Assembly: GCA_016284975.1 (NCBI GenBank)
Contig: JAEEPV010000129.1
Coordinates: forward strand, 1-5,180
DNA from: Solobacterium sp.
Lineage (GTDB): Bacteria; Bacillota_I; Bacilli_A; Erysipelotrichales; Erysipelotrichaceae
Length of the DNA: 5,180 bases
Direction of reading: 5' to 3'
Below, piece by piece: positions 1 through 5,180 of this stretch. The notes under the pieces were generated by a model. The model had not been told where the DNA came from. It did no database searches and saw only the letters and a list, made by a program, of their open reading frames with translations. The translations under genes were made by a program, and so were the position numbers. Numbering within the stretch: the first letter of the stretch is position 1; every line of letters begins with the position of its first letter.

Positions 1-395
1 GCGGTCGGATCAACGATATAGGAAGGCTTTCCGATAGGATCTGCGATCTTCTTTGCCAGAAGACCGCCGAGGTTGGCCGCATGATCACCATGAAGGGCAA
101 TGGTCAGATCATGTACGATCGCATCGTTAACCAGATAGGTGCCGGCTTCGATCGGGTGGAGATAACCGCCGCGGCCGACGCAGGCATCCAGTTTGTGGAC
201 GTCGTAATTGACTTCTTTCAGATAGTCCATGATCACGTTGTAGCGGAAATCAAGCTGATCGATGGTCTTCGGAAATTTTGCCATTTCCGCGGAAGGATGA
301 TCCAGAACGGTTTCCGATACTTTCTGCTTGTCTTCGAAAAGGGCAATCTTGGTTGAAGTGGAGCCCGGGTTGATAGCTAAGATATTAAACGACAT
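1..395 (-). CDS. buk: Butyrate kinase, N-terminal part (cut by window edge)
   Basis: This enzyme transfers phosphate from butyryl phosphate to ADP, giving butyrate and ATP in the cytoplasm, the last step of the kinase route of butyrate fermentation. The visible 131 residues begin MSFNILAINPGSTSTKIALF. They contain the acetate/butyrate kinase (ASKHA fold) phosphate-binding motif NPGSTSTK at residues 9-16, VGRGG at 73-77, HGDHAANLGG at 102-111 and IVDP at 127-130. The family is about 355 residues long, so the C-terminal two thirds lie beyond the left edge. The ATG at 393-395 has an AGGAGG site 6-7 bases upstream. The gene lies 11 bases after ptb, which separates it from the related acetate kinase that pairs with pta. 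The family assignment is firm. Preference for butyrate over another short branched or linear acid is inferred from the ptb neighbour. Confidence 0.93.
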   Translation of the reverse strand, partial: MSFNILAINPGSTSTKIALFEDKQKVSETVLDHPSAEMAKFPKTIDQLDFRYNVIMDYLKEVNYDVHKLDACVGRGGYLHPIEAGTYLVNDAIVHDLTIALHGDHAANLGGLLAKKIADPIGKPSYIVDPT

Positions 396-401
396 ACTGT
401 A

Positions 402-407
402 CCTCCT
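402..407 (-). promoter_or_regulatory. buk ribosome binding site overlapping ptb stop codon
   Basis: On the minus strand AGGAGG lies 6 bases before the buk ATG, and its first base is the last base of the ptb TGA (407-409). This arrangement is typical of translational coupling: ribosomes finishing ptb are placed on the buk start, keeping the two enzymes in proportion. Confidence 0.85.
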
Positions 408-1333
408 CAGCCGTTGTTTTTCTTCATGTTTTCGGATACGACGGCCGCAAGTGCGATCGAGTTGACCTTGACGTCTTTCGTGTCACTGCGGCTGGTCAGG
501 ATAACCGGAGCTTTCGTTCCGGTGAGAATGTTTCCGTTCTTAATGTTCGGAACCATATGGACAAGCGCCTTGTAAACAAGATTTCCGGCATGGATATCCG
601 GGAAGATGAGAATATCGGCTTTGCCGGCACAGGGTCTGTCCTGCGCGCCTTTTTCAATCGCGGCTTCTTTGTAGAGCGCAATATCAAGGGACAGCGGACC
701 GTCAACGACCGCATTTTCGAATTCACCTGCTTCTGCGAGTTTGCGCAGTTCATCTGCCTCAACGGTGGCAGGCATCTTCGGATTGACAACCTCAACTGCC
801 GCAAGCACTGCGACATGCGGACGATCGACACCGCAGGCACGGGCGACATCGGTGGTATAGGAAATGATGGCTTTCTTATCTTCCAGTGTCGGATAGGGCA
901 TGAAGGCAACATCACTCAGAAACAGCAGGTGATCGATGCCCGGAATTTCAAATACACAGACATGGGACAGCGGCTTGCCGGTACGCAGACCGACTTCCTT
1001 GTTCAGGACGCTTTTGAGAAAGTCCTTCGTGTTGAGCAGGCCTTTCATATACATGTCTGCTTCGCCATCATGGACGAGCTTGACCGCCTTCAGGCTTGCC
1101 TCAACATTGTCCGCTTCATGGATGATCCGAAAGTCATCCGGATTGATATTCAGACCGGCACAAAGCTGTCGGATTTTCGGTTCATCCCCGACAAGAATGG
1201 CGTCAACGATGCCAAGCTGTTTGGCTTCTTCAACCGCTTCCAGTACCGCTTCATCCTGCGCACAGGCGACCGAAAGGACTTTCTTGTCGCACTGACGCAC
1301 ACGGGAAAGCAGTTCATCAAATGATTTGCTCAT
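407..1333 (-). CDS. ptb: Phosphate butyryltransferase
   Basis: Converts butyryl-CoA plus phosphate to butyryl phosphate and free CoA in the cytoplasm, feeding the next gene, butyrate kinase. The 308-residue protein matches the usual length of Ptb (about 300) and is a full PTA/PTB-family domain. Visible family blocks are MKGLL at residues 96-100, LSHVCVFEIPG at 122-132, PDIHAGN at 245-251 and the C-terminal GTKAPVILTSRSDT at 272-285. It lacks the extra N-terminal domain of long phosphate acetyltransferases. Pairing with buk points to Ptb rather than Pta, although exact acyl preference cannot be read from sequence. The ATG at 1331-1333 is preceded by AGGAGG at 1346-1351, a somewhat long 12-base spacing, and no better start is apparent. 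It is the first gene of a ptb-buk operon transcribed away from coaD. A long open frame on the opposite strand (557-1324) is a codon-usage shadow. Confidence 0.95.
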   Translation of the reverse strand: MSKSFDELLSRVRQCDKKVLSVACAQDEAVLEAVEEAKQLGIVDAILVGDEPKIRQLCAGLNINPDDFRIIHEADNVEASLKAVKLVHDGEADMYMKGLLNTKDFLKSVLNKEVGLRTGKPLSHVCVFEIPGIDHLLFLSDVAFMPYPTLEDKKAIISYTTDVARACGVDRPHVAVLAAVEVVNPKMPATVEADELRKLAEAGEFENAVVDGPLSLDIALYKEAAIEKGAQDRPCAGKADILIFPDIHAGNLVYKALVHMVPNIKNGNILTGTKAPVILTSRSDTKDVKVNSIALAAVVSENMKKNNG

Positions 1334-1369
1334 GTGTATGGTTATCCTCCTGACATATTCGTCTTTAAC

Positions 1370-1387
1370 TGTTTAATATGCTAACAT
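1370..1387. promoter_or_regulatory. Degenerate Rex-like operator dyad (candidate)
   Basis: The plus strand reads TGTTTAATATGCTAACAT. Against the general Rex consensus TTGTTAA-N4-TTAACAA, 10 of the 14 defined positions agree. Rex is the NADH/NAD+-sensing repressor known to control fermentation genes, including butyrate genes, in clostridia. The site lies downstream of the ptb -10 box, where a bound repressor could block ptb transcription, and next to the coaD -35 box. The match is imperfect and the region is A+T-rich, so chance is a real alternative. Confidence 0.3.
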
Positions 1388-1388
1388 A

Positions 1389-1417
1389 TTCACATAGTAG
1401 AAACAATGTATTATAAG
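1389..1417 (+). promoter_or_regulatory. Likely sigma-A promoter for coaD operon
   Basis: TTCACA (1389-1394, 5 of 6 matches to TTGACA) and TATAAG (1412-1417, 5 of 6 to TATAAT) are separated by exactly 17 bases. Transcription would begin near 1424, downstream of an in-frame ATG at 1406, which argues that coaD starts at 1439. The predicted leader is very short, about 15 bases, leaving the AAAGGG ribosome site near the 5' end. That is a weakness of this placement. Confidence 0.5.
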
Positions 1418-1439
1418 GAAAGAAAGGGCAGTCTGTTTA
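1410..1439 (-). promoter_or_regulatory. Likely sigma-A promoter for ptb-buk
   Basis: A perfect minus-strand TATAAT lies at 1410-1415, with TAAACA (4 of 6 matches to TTGACA) at 1434-1439 across an 18-base spacer. Transcription would start near 1403, giving a ptb leader of about 70 bases. The -10 box shares the palindrome TTATAA (1411-1416) with the plus-strand coaD -10 box, so the two promoters face away from each other over the same bases and cannot easily be occupied together. Confidence 0.5.
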
Positions 1440-1930
1440 TGAAAGCGTGCTATCCAGGTACATTTGATCCGATTACGAAAGGGCATCTCGATATCATTGA
1501 ACGAGCCGGCCGCATATTTGATGAGGTTGTTGTTCTGATCATGCGCAATCCGTCAAAGAAATGTCTCTTCTCCGAAGTGGAGCGGAAGGAAATGATTGAG
1601 GAAGCTGTAAAAGGGCTGGAGGGAAATATAAGTGTTATGATTGGAACCGGACTTACGGTTGAATATGCCAAAGCCATCGGTGCCTCATCGATCGTGCGGG
1701 GAATCCGGGCCGTATCGGATTATGAATATGAACTCCTGCAGGCAACTGCGAATATGTATCTGAATGACCGGATCGAAACGATGCTGCTGATCGCAAGACC
1801 GGAGTATTCCTTCCTGAGTTCCAGTGTCGTAAAGGAAATCGGAATGAACAAGGGTGATATCTCCGGCATGGTTCCTTCCGCAATCCTCGATCAGGTTGCG
1901 GGAAAACTTGCGGGACTTTCGGAATCCTGA
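1439..1930 (+). CDS. coaD: Phosphopantetheine adenylyltransferase
   Basis: Catalyses the fourth step of coenzyme A synthesis: ATP plus 4'-phosphopantetheine gives dephospho-CoA and pyrophosphate (cytoplasmic, normally hexameric). The protein is 163 residues, the usual family length of about 160. It opens with PGTFDPITKGH (residues 6-16), containing the nucleotidyltransferase T-x-G-H motif at 13-16. Further family blocks are NPSKK at 37-41, the phosphate-binding VRGIRAVSDYEYE at 86-98, and SSSVVKE at 127-133. I chose the ATG at 1439 because family members begin just before this PGTFDP block and AAAGGG lies 10 bases upstream. An in-frame ATG at 1406 would add 11 residues, MYYKERKGSLF, but overlaps the likely promoter. 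It is first of four closely spaced genes and is divergent from ptb-buk. All expected motifs are present and nothing looks damaged. Confidence 0.96.
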   Translation: MKACYPGTFDPITKGHLDIIERAGRIFDEVVVLIMRNPSKKCLFSEVERKEMIEEAVKGLEGNISVMIGTGLTVEYAKAIGASSIVRGIRAVSDYEYELLQATANMYLNDRIETMLLIARPEYSFLSSSVVKEIGMNKGDISGMVPSAILDQVAGKLAGLSES

Positions 1931-1956
1931 CAAACACAGAAGAGAGGAAGAGACAC

Positions 1957-2517
1957 ATGAGAAAGAATTTTGGTAAAAAAACGATCATCACACCGCTGCC
2001 GGTACTGATTCTTGCAACGTATGATGAAAACGGAGTCCCGAACGCGATGAATGCGGCATGGGGCGGGCAGTATGATTCCAACGAGATTTTCGTATCTCTC
2101 GCCAAGCACAAGACAACGGACAATCTGCTTCTTAAGAAGGCATTTACCGTGAGCTTTGCAACAAAAGATACGGTTGTGGAATCCGATTATTTCGGCATCG
2201 AATCCGGTCATAAGACCAATAAGATTGAGACTGTCGGGTTTAAGGCGGTCAAAAGCGAATTCGTCGATGCGCCGATTATTGAACCGTATCCGCTGACGCT
2301 GGAGTGCATCGTCAAAGAACTGCAGGAGGATACGACCGGATATATTCTGATCGGAGAAGTTGTGAATATGAGTGCGGATGAATCGATCCTGACGGACGGA
2401 AAGGTCGATCTTTCCAAACTGCAGCCGGTCTGTTTTGACAGTGCATCCAATACGTATCGCGTGATCGGAGAAGCTGTCGCAGACGCCTTCTCAAGCGGAA
2501 AGAAGTTTATCCGATAG
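1957..2517 (+). CDS. Flavin reductase-domain (flavoredoxin-like) FMN-binding protein
   Basis: A 186-residue cytoplasmic protein of the flavin reductase-like, FMN-binding split-barrel family. Members bind FMN and either reduce free flavin with NAD(P)H or pass electrons between partners as flavoredoxins. Family-like features are the N-terminal strand PLPVLILATYDENGVPNAMN (residues 13-32), AAWGGQYDSNEIFVSLAKHKTT (33-54), where the family usually contacts FMN, the strand FTVSFA (63-68), and HKTNKIETVGF (85-95). The C-terminal half, YPLTLECIVKE through GYILIGEVV, completes the barrel. There are no membrane segments and no signal peptide. AGGA at 1945-1948 is 8 bases before the ATG. The gene follows coaD by 26 bases and the next gene starts 2 bases after its stop, so it is co-transcribed. 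The physiological electron donor and acceptor cannot be deduced; the neighbours do not define a flavin pathway. Confidence 0.85.
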   Translation: MRKNFGKKTIITPLPVLILATYDENGVPNAMNAAWGGQYDSNEIFVSLAKHKTTDNLLLKKAFTVSFATKDTVVESDYFGIESGHKTNKIETVGFKAVKSEFVDAPIIEPYPLTLECIVKELQEDTTGYILIGEVVNMSADESILTDGKVDLSKLQPVCFDSASNTYRVIGEAVADAFSSGKKFIR

Positions 2518-2519
2518 TC

Positions 2520-3488
2520 ATGAAGTTCGACATTATCGTAAATCCTGCCGGAGCCGGCGGTAAGACTTCCGCATTCTGGAGCCAGTGGGAGCCAGGCTTT
2601 TCCAGCGTGGAATATGAAGTGCATTATTCCTCAAAAGAGCACGGCATTAAAGAAATCACGCAGGAACTGACCAGGCAGGACAGGGATGTTAATCTGGTGA
2701 TTGTAGGCGGAGATGGTTCAATGAATGAAGCGGTCAACGGCATCGTGGATTTTTCACATGTCCGGCTTGGATTATTGCCATGCGGTTCCGCTAATGATCT
2801 CGCAAACGATATCGGCATGCAGAAAGACATGGAACTGCAGATCAGAACGATTCTGCAGGGAGAGACGAGACGTTCCATTGATGTCGGGGAGGTAATCCTC
2901 CATAATCAGTGCTCCCGCATCGATCCCAAAACAAAGGAAGAAGATCCGACTGTGATTCAGGAAGAGAAGCGGATGCGCTTCAATGTCAGTGCCGGCATCG
3001 GCTGGGATGCGGAGATCTGCCGCTGTGTCGATATCTCTCCGATGAAGCAGTCGCTCAACCGTCTCCATCTGGGCAAGCTGATCTATATCGCTGAGGCGAT
3101 CCGTACGGTATTTGCAATGAATACGTTTCGCTGTGACATTCAGGCAGACGACAAGACGTTCTCGCTGGACCGCTGTGTATTCTGCGCCCTCATGAATCAC
3201 CGTTTTGAAGGCGGAGGCTTCATGTTTGGACCGCATGCCAGAAATGATGACGGAATACTCGATCTCTGTGCGGTCAACGATGTAACACCGCTCAAGTTCT
3301 TTGCGATGTTTCCGATGGCTTACAAAGGCAGACAGTTTGAAACCCGATATGCATCGGAGGAACGGTGCAGGGAATACCATTTCAGGACGGACCGTCCGGT
3401 CTGGGTCCATACAGACGGTGAAATATCCTGTAAGTCGAGTGATGTAACGATCCATCTTCTGAAAGAGAAGCTGAATCTTCTCTTCTGA
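2520..3488 (+). CDS. YegS/DagK-type lipid (diacylglycerol) kinase
   Basis: A 322-residue protein of the DAG kinase catalytic-domain/YegS-BmrU family, which phosphorylates diacylglycerol or related lipids with ATP at the inner face of the membrane. Motifs seen are NPAGAGGK at residues 8-15, the nucleotide-binding GGDGSMNEAVNG at 63-74, PCGSANDLA at 87-95, FGPHARNDDGILDL at 236-249 and TDGE at 298-301. These match the N-terminal ATP-binding domain and C-terminal beta-sandwich, and catalytic-type residues are retained. It has no transmembrane helix, as is usual. A charged stretch at about residues 129-150, rich in K and E, sits where many relatives have a short loop. The start is 2 bases after the preceding stop and lacks a strong ribosome site (GGAAAG lies too far upstream), suggesting translational coupling. 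Substrate could be diacylglycerol, undecaprenol-like or another lipid; sequence does not settle this. Confidence 0.88.
   Translation: MKFDIIVNPAGAGGKTSAFWSQWEPGFSSVEYEVHYSSKEHGIKEITQELTRQDRDVNLVIVGGDGSMNEAVNGIVDFSHVRLGLLPCGSANDLANDIGMQKDMELQIRTILQGETRRSIDVGEVILHNQCSRIDPKTKEEDPTVIQEEKRMRFNVSAGIGWDAEICRCVDISPMKQSLNRLHLGKLIYIAEAIRTVFAMNTFRCDIQADDKTFSLDRCVFCALMNHRFEGGGFMFGPHARNDDGILDLCAVNDVTPLKFFAMFPMAYKGRQFETRYASEERCREYHFRTDRPVWVHTDGEISCKSSDVTIHLLKEKLNLLF
3463..3484 (+). other. 8-bp hairpin at the end of the lipid kinase gene
   Basis: AAGAGAAG (3463-3470) and CTTCTCTT (3477-3484) form a perfect 8-bp stem with a 6-base loop, ending two bases before the TGA. No T-run follows, so it is not a standard terminator. 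It lies just before an ATG (3488) overlapping the stop and upstream of the purC ribosome site. It may affect mRNA stability or coupling, or be chance in coding sequence. Confidence 0.4.
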
Positions 3489-3504
3489 TGGTGTACGATA
3501 GTGC

Positions 3505-3510
3505 GGGAGG
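3505..3510 (+). promoter_or_regulatory. purC ribosome binding site that decides the start
   Basis: GGGAGG lies 10 bases before ATG 3521. The alternative in-frame ATG at 3488, which overlaps the previous TGA, has no such site and would add 11 residues (MVYDSAGGFLK) not expected in the family. Confidence 0.8.
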
Positions 3511-3520
3511 ATTTTTGAAG

Positions 3521-4390
3521 ATGAAAGAATACCAGCCTGTTTCTAGCGGAAAAGTAAGAGAAATATACGATGTCGGAGATCAGCTGATCATGGTCGCAAG
3601 TGACCGCATCAGTGCATTTGACGTCATTCTGAACAATCGCATCACCGGAAAAGGAAAGATCCTGACCGGAATGTCGCGTTTCTGGTTTGACTATACAAAA
3701 GACATTCTGCCGAATCATATGATCAGTGTGGATACAAAGGATATGCCGGAGTATTTTCAGACCGAGGAATTCAGCGGCAGGTCAATGCTGTGTCAGAAGC
3801 TGAAGATGCTGCCGATCGAATGCATCGTCCGCGGCTACATCACCGGAAGCGGTTGGGCAAGCTATCAGAAAAACGGAACGGTCTGCGGCATTCCGCTGCC
3901 GGAAGGCCTGAAGGAATGTGAACAGCTTCCGGAACCGCTCTATACCCCAAGCACCAAGGCAGAACTCGGAGACCATGATGAAAACATCTCGTTTGAACAG
4001 TCGGTTGAAGTACTTGAAAAGAAGTTCCCCGGCCATGGTCAGAAATATGCCGAGACGATTCGTGATGCATCCATTGCACTGTACAGGGCCTGTGCGGAAT
4101 ATGCATTGAAGAAGGGCATTATCATTGCGGATACGAAGTTTGAGTTTGGTCTGGACGAAAACGGCAATGTGGTGATCGGAGATGAGATGCTGACACCGGA
4201 TTCCAGCCGGTTCTGGCCGCTGGATGGCTATGAACCGGGAAAGAGCCAGCCAAGCTATGACAAACAGTTTGTCCGTGACTGGCTGAAAGCCAATCCGGAC
4301 AGCGGATACACGCTGCCGCAGGAAGTCATCGACAGGACAATTGCGAAATACGAAGAAGCCTATGCGCTTCTGACCGGAGAAAAACTCTGA
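3521..4390 (+). CDS. purC: Phosphoribosylaminoimidazole-succinocarboxamide (SAICAR) synthase, long form
   Basis: Joins CAIR and L-aspartate using ATP to make SAICAR in de novo purine synthesis (cytoplasm). The 289-residue protein starts MKEYQPVSSGKVREIYDVGD, with the family's SGKVREIY at residues 9-16 and SDRISAFDV at 27-35. It has both classic signatures: LPIECIVRGYITGS at 97-110 and IADTKFEFG at 202-210, followed by GDEMLTPDSSRFW at 220-232. At 289 residues it belongs to the longer type seen in yeast Ade1 and many anaerobic Bacillota, rather than the roughly 240-residue Bacillus/E. coli type. ATG 3521 is supported by GGGAGG and by the family N-terminus. It closes the coaD operon, 32 bases after the lipid kinase stop, and is followed by a strong terminator. 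No other pur genes are in view, so it stands apart from any pur operon here. Confidence 0.96.
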   Translation: MKEYQPVSSGKVREIYDVGDQLIMVASDRISAFDVILNNRITGKGKILTGMSRFWFDYTKDILPNHMISVDTKDMPEYFQTEEFSGRSMLCQKLKMLPIECIVRGYITGSGWASYQKNGTVCGIPLPEGLKECEQLPEPLYTPSTKAELGDHDENISFEQSVEVLEKKFPGHGQKYAETIRDASIALYRACAEYALKKGIIIADTKFEFGLDENGNVVIGDEMLTPDSSRFWPLDGYEPGKSQPSYDKQFVRDWLKANPDSGYTLPQEVIDRTIAKYEEAYALLTGEKL

Positions 4391-4395
4391 GCTGT

Positions 4396-4429
4396 AAACC
4401 GGATGTGACTAATTTCCATCCGGTTTTTT
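4396..4429 (+). terminator. Intrinsic terminator after purC
   Basis: AAACCGGATG (4396-4405) pairs perfectly with CATCCGGTTT (4417-4426) around an 11-base loop, followed by a run of six T (4424-4429, partly in the stem). It begins 6 bases after the purC stop, ends the coaD-purC operon, and isolates the transporter unit downstream. Confidence 0.92.
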
Positions 4430-4441
4430 CAGGCAGAATAC

Positions 4442-4470
4442 AAGACAATCGGTCTGTACTTCGATAGAAT
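4442..4470 (+). promoter_or_regulatory. Likely promoter of the ABC transporter unit
   Basis: AAGACA (4442-4447, 4 of 6 matches) and TAGAAT (4465-4470, 5 of 6) are 17 bases apart, right after the terminator. Transcription would begin near 4477, just before the AAAAGGAG ribosome site. No riboswitch or T-box would fit in such a short leader. Confidence 0.5.
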
Positions 4471-4480
4471 AGTCCAATAT

Positions 4481-4488
4481 AAAAGGAG
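4481..4488 (+). promoter_or_regulatory. Permease ribosome binding site, implying a CTG start
   Basis: AAAAGGAG is the only strong site here. The in-frame TTG (4489) touches it with no spacing, so it is unlikely to be used. CTG at 4498 is 9 bases downstream, the ideal distance. The first in-frame ATG (4543) is 54 bases away and would remove the conserved N-terminal NIWDLIVDSF segment. Confidence 0.65.
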
Positions 4489-4497
4489 TTGATATAT

Positions 4498-5166
4498 CTG
4501 AATATCTGGGATCTGATCGTTGATTCATTTTTGAAAATATTAATGCCTGGTCTTTTGGTGACGATTCCCCTGACGGTGATCTCTTTTTCATTTGCGATGG
4601 TCATCGCGATTCTTACCGCAATGGTGCAGGTCGCAAATGTTCCGGTACTTCGTAAACTTGCCAGGTTTTATATCTGGGTGATCCGCGGCACACCGCTGCT
4701 GGTGCAGCTGTATGTTGTTTTCTTTGGTCTGCCCAGTGTCGGTGTCCGGATTGATGCGTTTCCGGCTGCCGTGATTGTATTCTCAATCAATGAAGGCGCC
4801 TATTGCGCTGAGACCATGCGGGCTGCGATTGAATCGGTTCCGGCCGGACAGATGGAAGCCGGCTACTGTGTCGGAATGAATTATGTCCAGATCATGAGCA
4901 GAATCGTTCTGCCGCAGGCATTTCGTACGGCATTCCCGCCGCTGTTTAATTCACTGATCGGAATGGTCAAGGATACCAGTCTTGCGGCCAATATCACGGT
5001 TGCCGAGATGTTTTTTGCGACCCAGCGTATCGCCGGCAGAACCTATCAGTTCATGACGCTTTATCTTGAACTGGCATTTATTTACCTGATGTTTTCGACG
5101 GTTCTGACCCGTGTGCAGGCATGGGGGGAAAAGCGTCTCAATTCCTATGGAGGTAATAAGATCTGA
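4498..5166 (+). CDS. Amino-acid ABC transporter permease (HisM/GlnP family, cystine-type)
   Basis: An inner-membrane permease of the polar amino acid uptake family, working as a dimer with an ATPase and a substrate-binding lipoprotein. With the CTG start it has 222 residues, the usual family length. Hydrophobic helices are visible at about residues 14-45, 65-83, 86-100 and 188-205. RGTPLLVQL (63-71) is the family signature. The ATPase-contacting EAA loop runs from E120-A-G through G126 to I136-V-LP139. LPQAFRTAFPPL, NSLIGMVKDTSLAA (151-164) and QRIAGRT also match cystine-type permeases such as TcyL/YecS, from memory rather than a search. The substrate is therefore suggested, not shown. It follows a terminator and its own likely promoter, and its stop overlaps the next ATG. 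No binding-protein gene precedes it, so one may lie downstream or elsewhere. Confidence 0.9.
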   Translation: MNIWDLIVDSFLKILMPGLLVTIPLTVISFSFAMVIAILTAMVQVANVPVLRKLARFYIWVIRGTPLLVQLYVVFFGLPSVGVRIDAFPAAVIVFSINEGAYCAETMRAAIESVPAGQMEAGYCVGMNYVQIMSRIVLPQAFRTAFPPLFNSLIGMVKDTSLAANITVAEMFFATQRIAGRTYQFMTLYLELAFIYLMFSTVLTRVQAWGEKRLNSYGGNKI

Positions 5167-5180
5167 TGGCAATGCTGGAA
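5166..5180 (+). CDS. Start of next gene, probably the transporter ATPase (cut by window edge)
   Basis: An ATG at 5166-5168 overlaps the permease TGA (TGATG), and GGAGG at 5149-5153 lies 12 bases upstream. Only five codons, MAMLE, are visible. Amino-acid ABC ATPases commonly begin this way and follow the permease, so the identity rests on context; the sequence itself shows only a coupled start. Confidence 0.6.

Noticed and set aside
81..356. 91-codon plus-strand open frame
   Set aside because: Antisense shadow of the butyrate kinase N-terminus, which carries NPGSTSTK on the other strand.
557..1324. 255-codon open frame on the plus strand opposite ptb
   Set aside because: Ptb on the minus strand has full family motifs, a promoter and a ribosome site. 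The opposite frame has no recognisable domain and is explained by codon usage of ptb.
1406..1438. Upstream ATG of coaD adding 11 residues
   Set aside because: It overlaps the likely -10 box and would precede the predicted transcript start; CoaD proteins begin at the later ATG.
1653..2211. Overlapping minus-strand open frames across the coaD-flavin reductase junction
   Set aside because: They overlap two recognised genes, show no family features and have compositions expected of antisense reading.
2772..3455. 227-codon open frame on the minus strand opposite the lipid kinase
   Set aside because: It lies entirely within a well-supported kinase gene, encodes no recognisable motif, and has no promoter or neighbour in its direction.
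4430..4497. Possible riboswitch or T-box before the transporter
   Set aside because: Only 68 bases separate terminator and start, and no conserved T-box or S-box element or second terminator is visible.
1..5180. Mobile elements, CRISPR repeats, tRNA/rRNA genes, defence or toxin-antitoxin genes
   Set aside because: Looked for on both strands; no long repeats, transposase-like proteins, spaced repeat arrays or RNA-gene signatures were seen, and recognised genes fill almost all of the window.

Overview
The window looks like a chromosomal segment from an anaerobic, butyrate-forming member of the Bacillota (Firmicutes), probably a gut or oral species. The evidence is a ptb-buk pair, strong AGGAGG-type ribosome binding sites, sigma-A-like promoters, closely packed operons and moderate G+C. 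The family cannot be fixed from the sequence; Erysipelotrichia- or Lachnospiraceae-like is only a guess.

Layout. On the minus strand, positions 1-1333 carry ptb (phosphate butyryltransferase) followed by the 5' part of buk (butyrate kinase, cut off by the left edge). The two genes are 11 bases apart, and the buk ribosome binding site overlaps the ptb stop codon. Together they convert butyryl-CoA to butyryl phosphate and then to butyrate plus ATP. Positions 1334-1438 are a divergent control region. It holds a perfect minus-strand TATAAT for ptb that overlaps a plus-strand TATAAG for coaD, plus a degenerate Rex-like dyad and repeated CATATT elements.

On the plus strand, 1439-4390 holds four tightly spaced genes that look like one operon: coaD (phosphopantetheine adenylyltransferase), a flavin-reductase-domain protein, a YegS/DagK-type lipid kinase, and a long-form purC (SAICAR synthase). 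A clear intrinsic terminator follows at 4396-4429. A second unit then starts with its own likely promoter: an amino-acid (cystine-type) ABC permease at 4498-5166, probably initiated at CTG, followed by the first five codons of the next gene, presumably the transporter ATPase.

How they fit together. The left operon makes ATP and frees CoA by ending butyrate fermentation. The divergent coaD acts in CoA synthesis, so the shared control region faces two genes of CoA economy. The flavin, lipid and purine genes are housekeeping functions with no obvious common pathway. I see no mobile element, CRISPR array, RNA gene, phage gene or defence system, and no wholly new system. The items most worth a second look are the divergent promoter region and the non-ATG start of the permease. 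No stretch longer than 300 bases lacks a gene.
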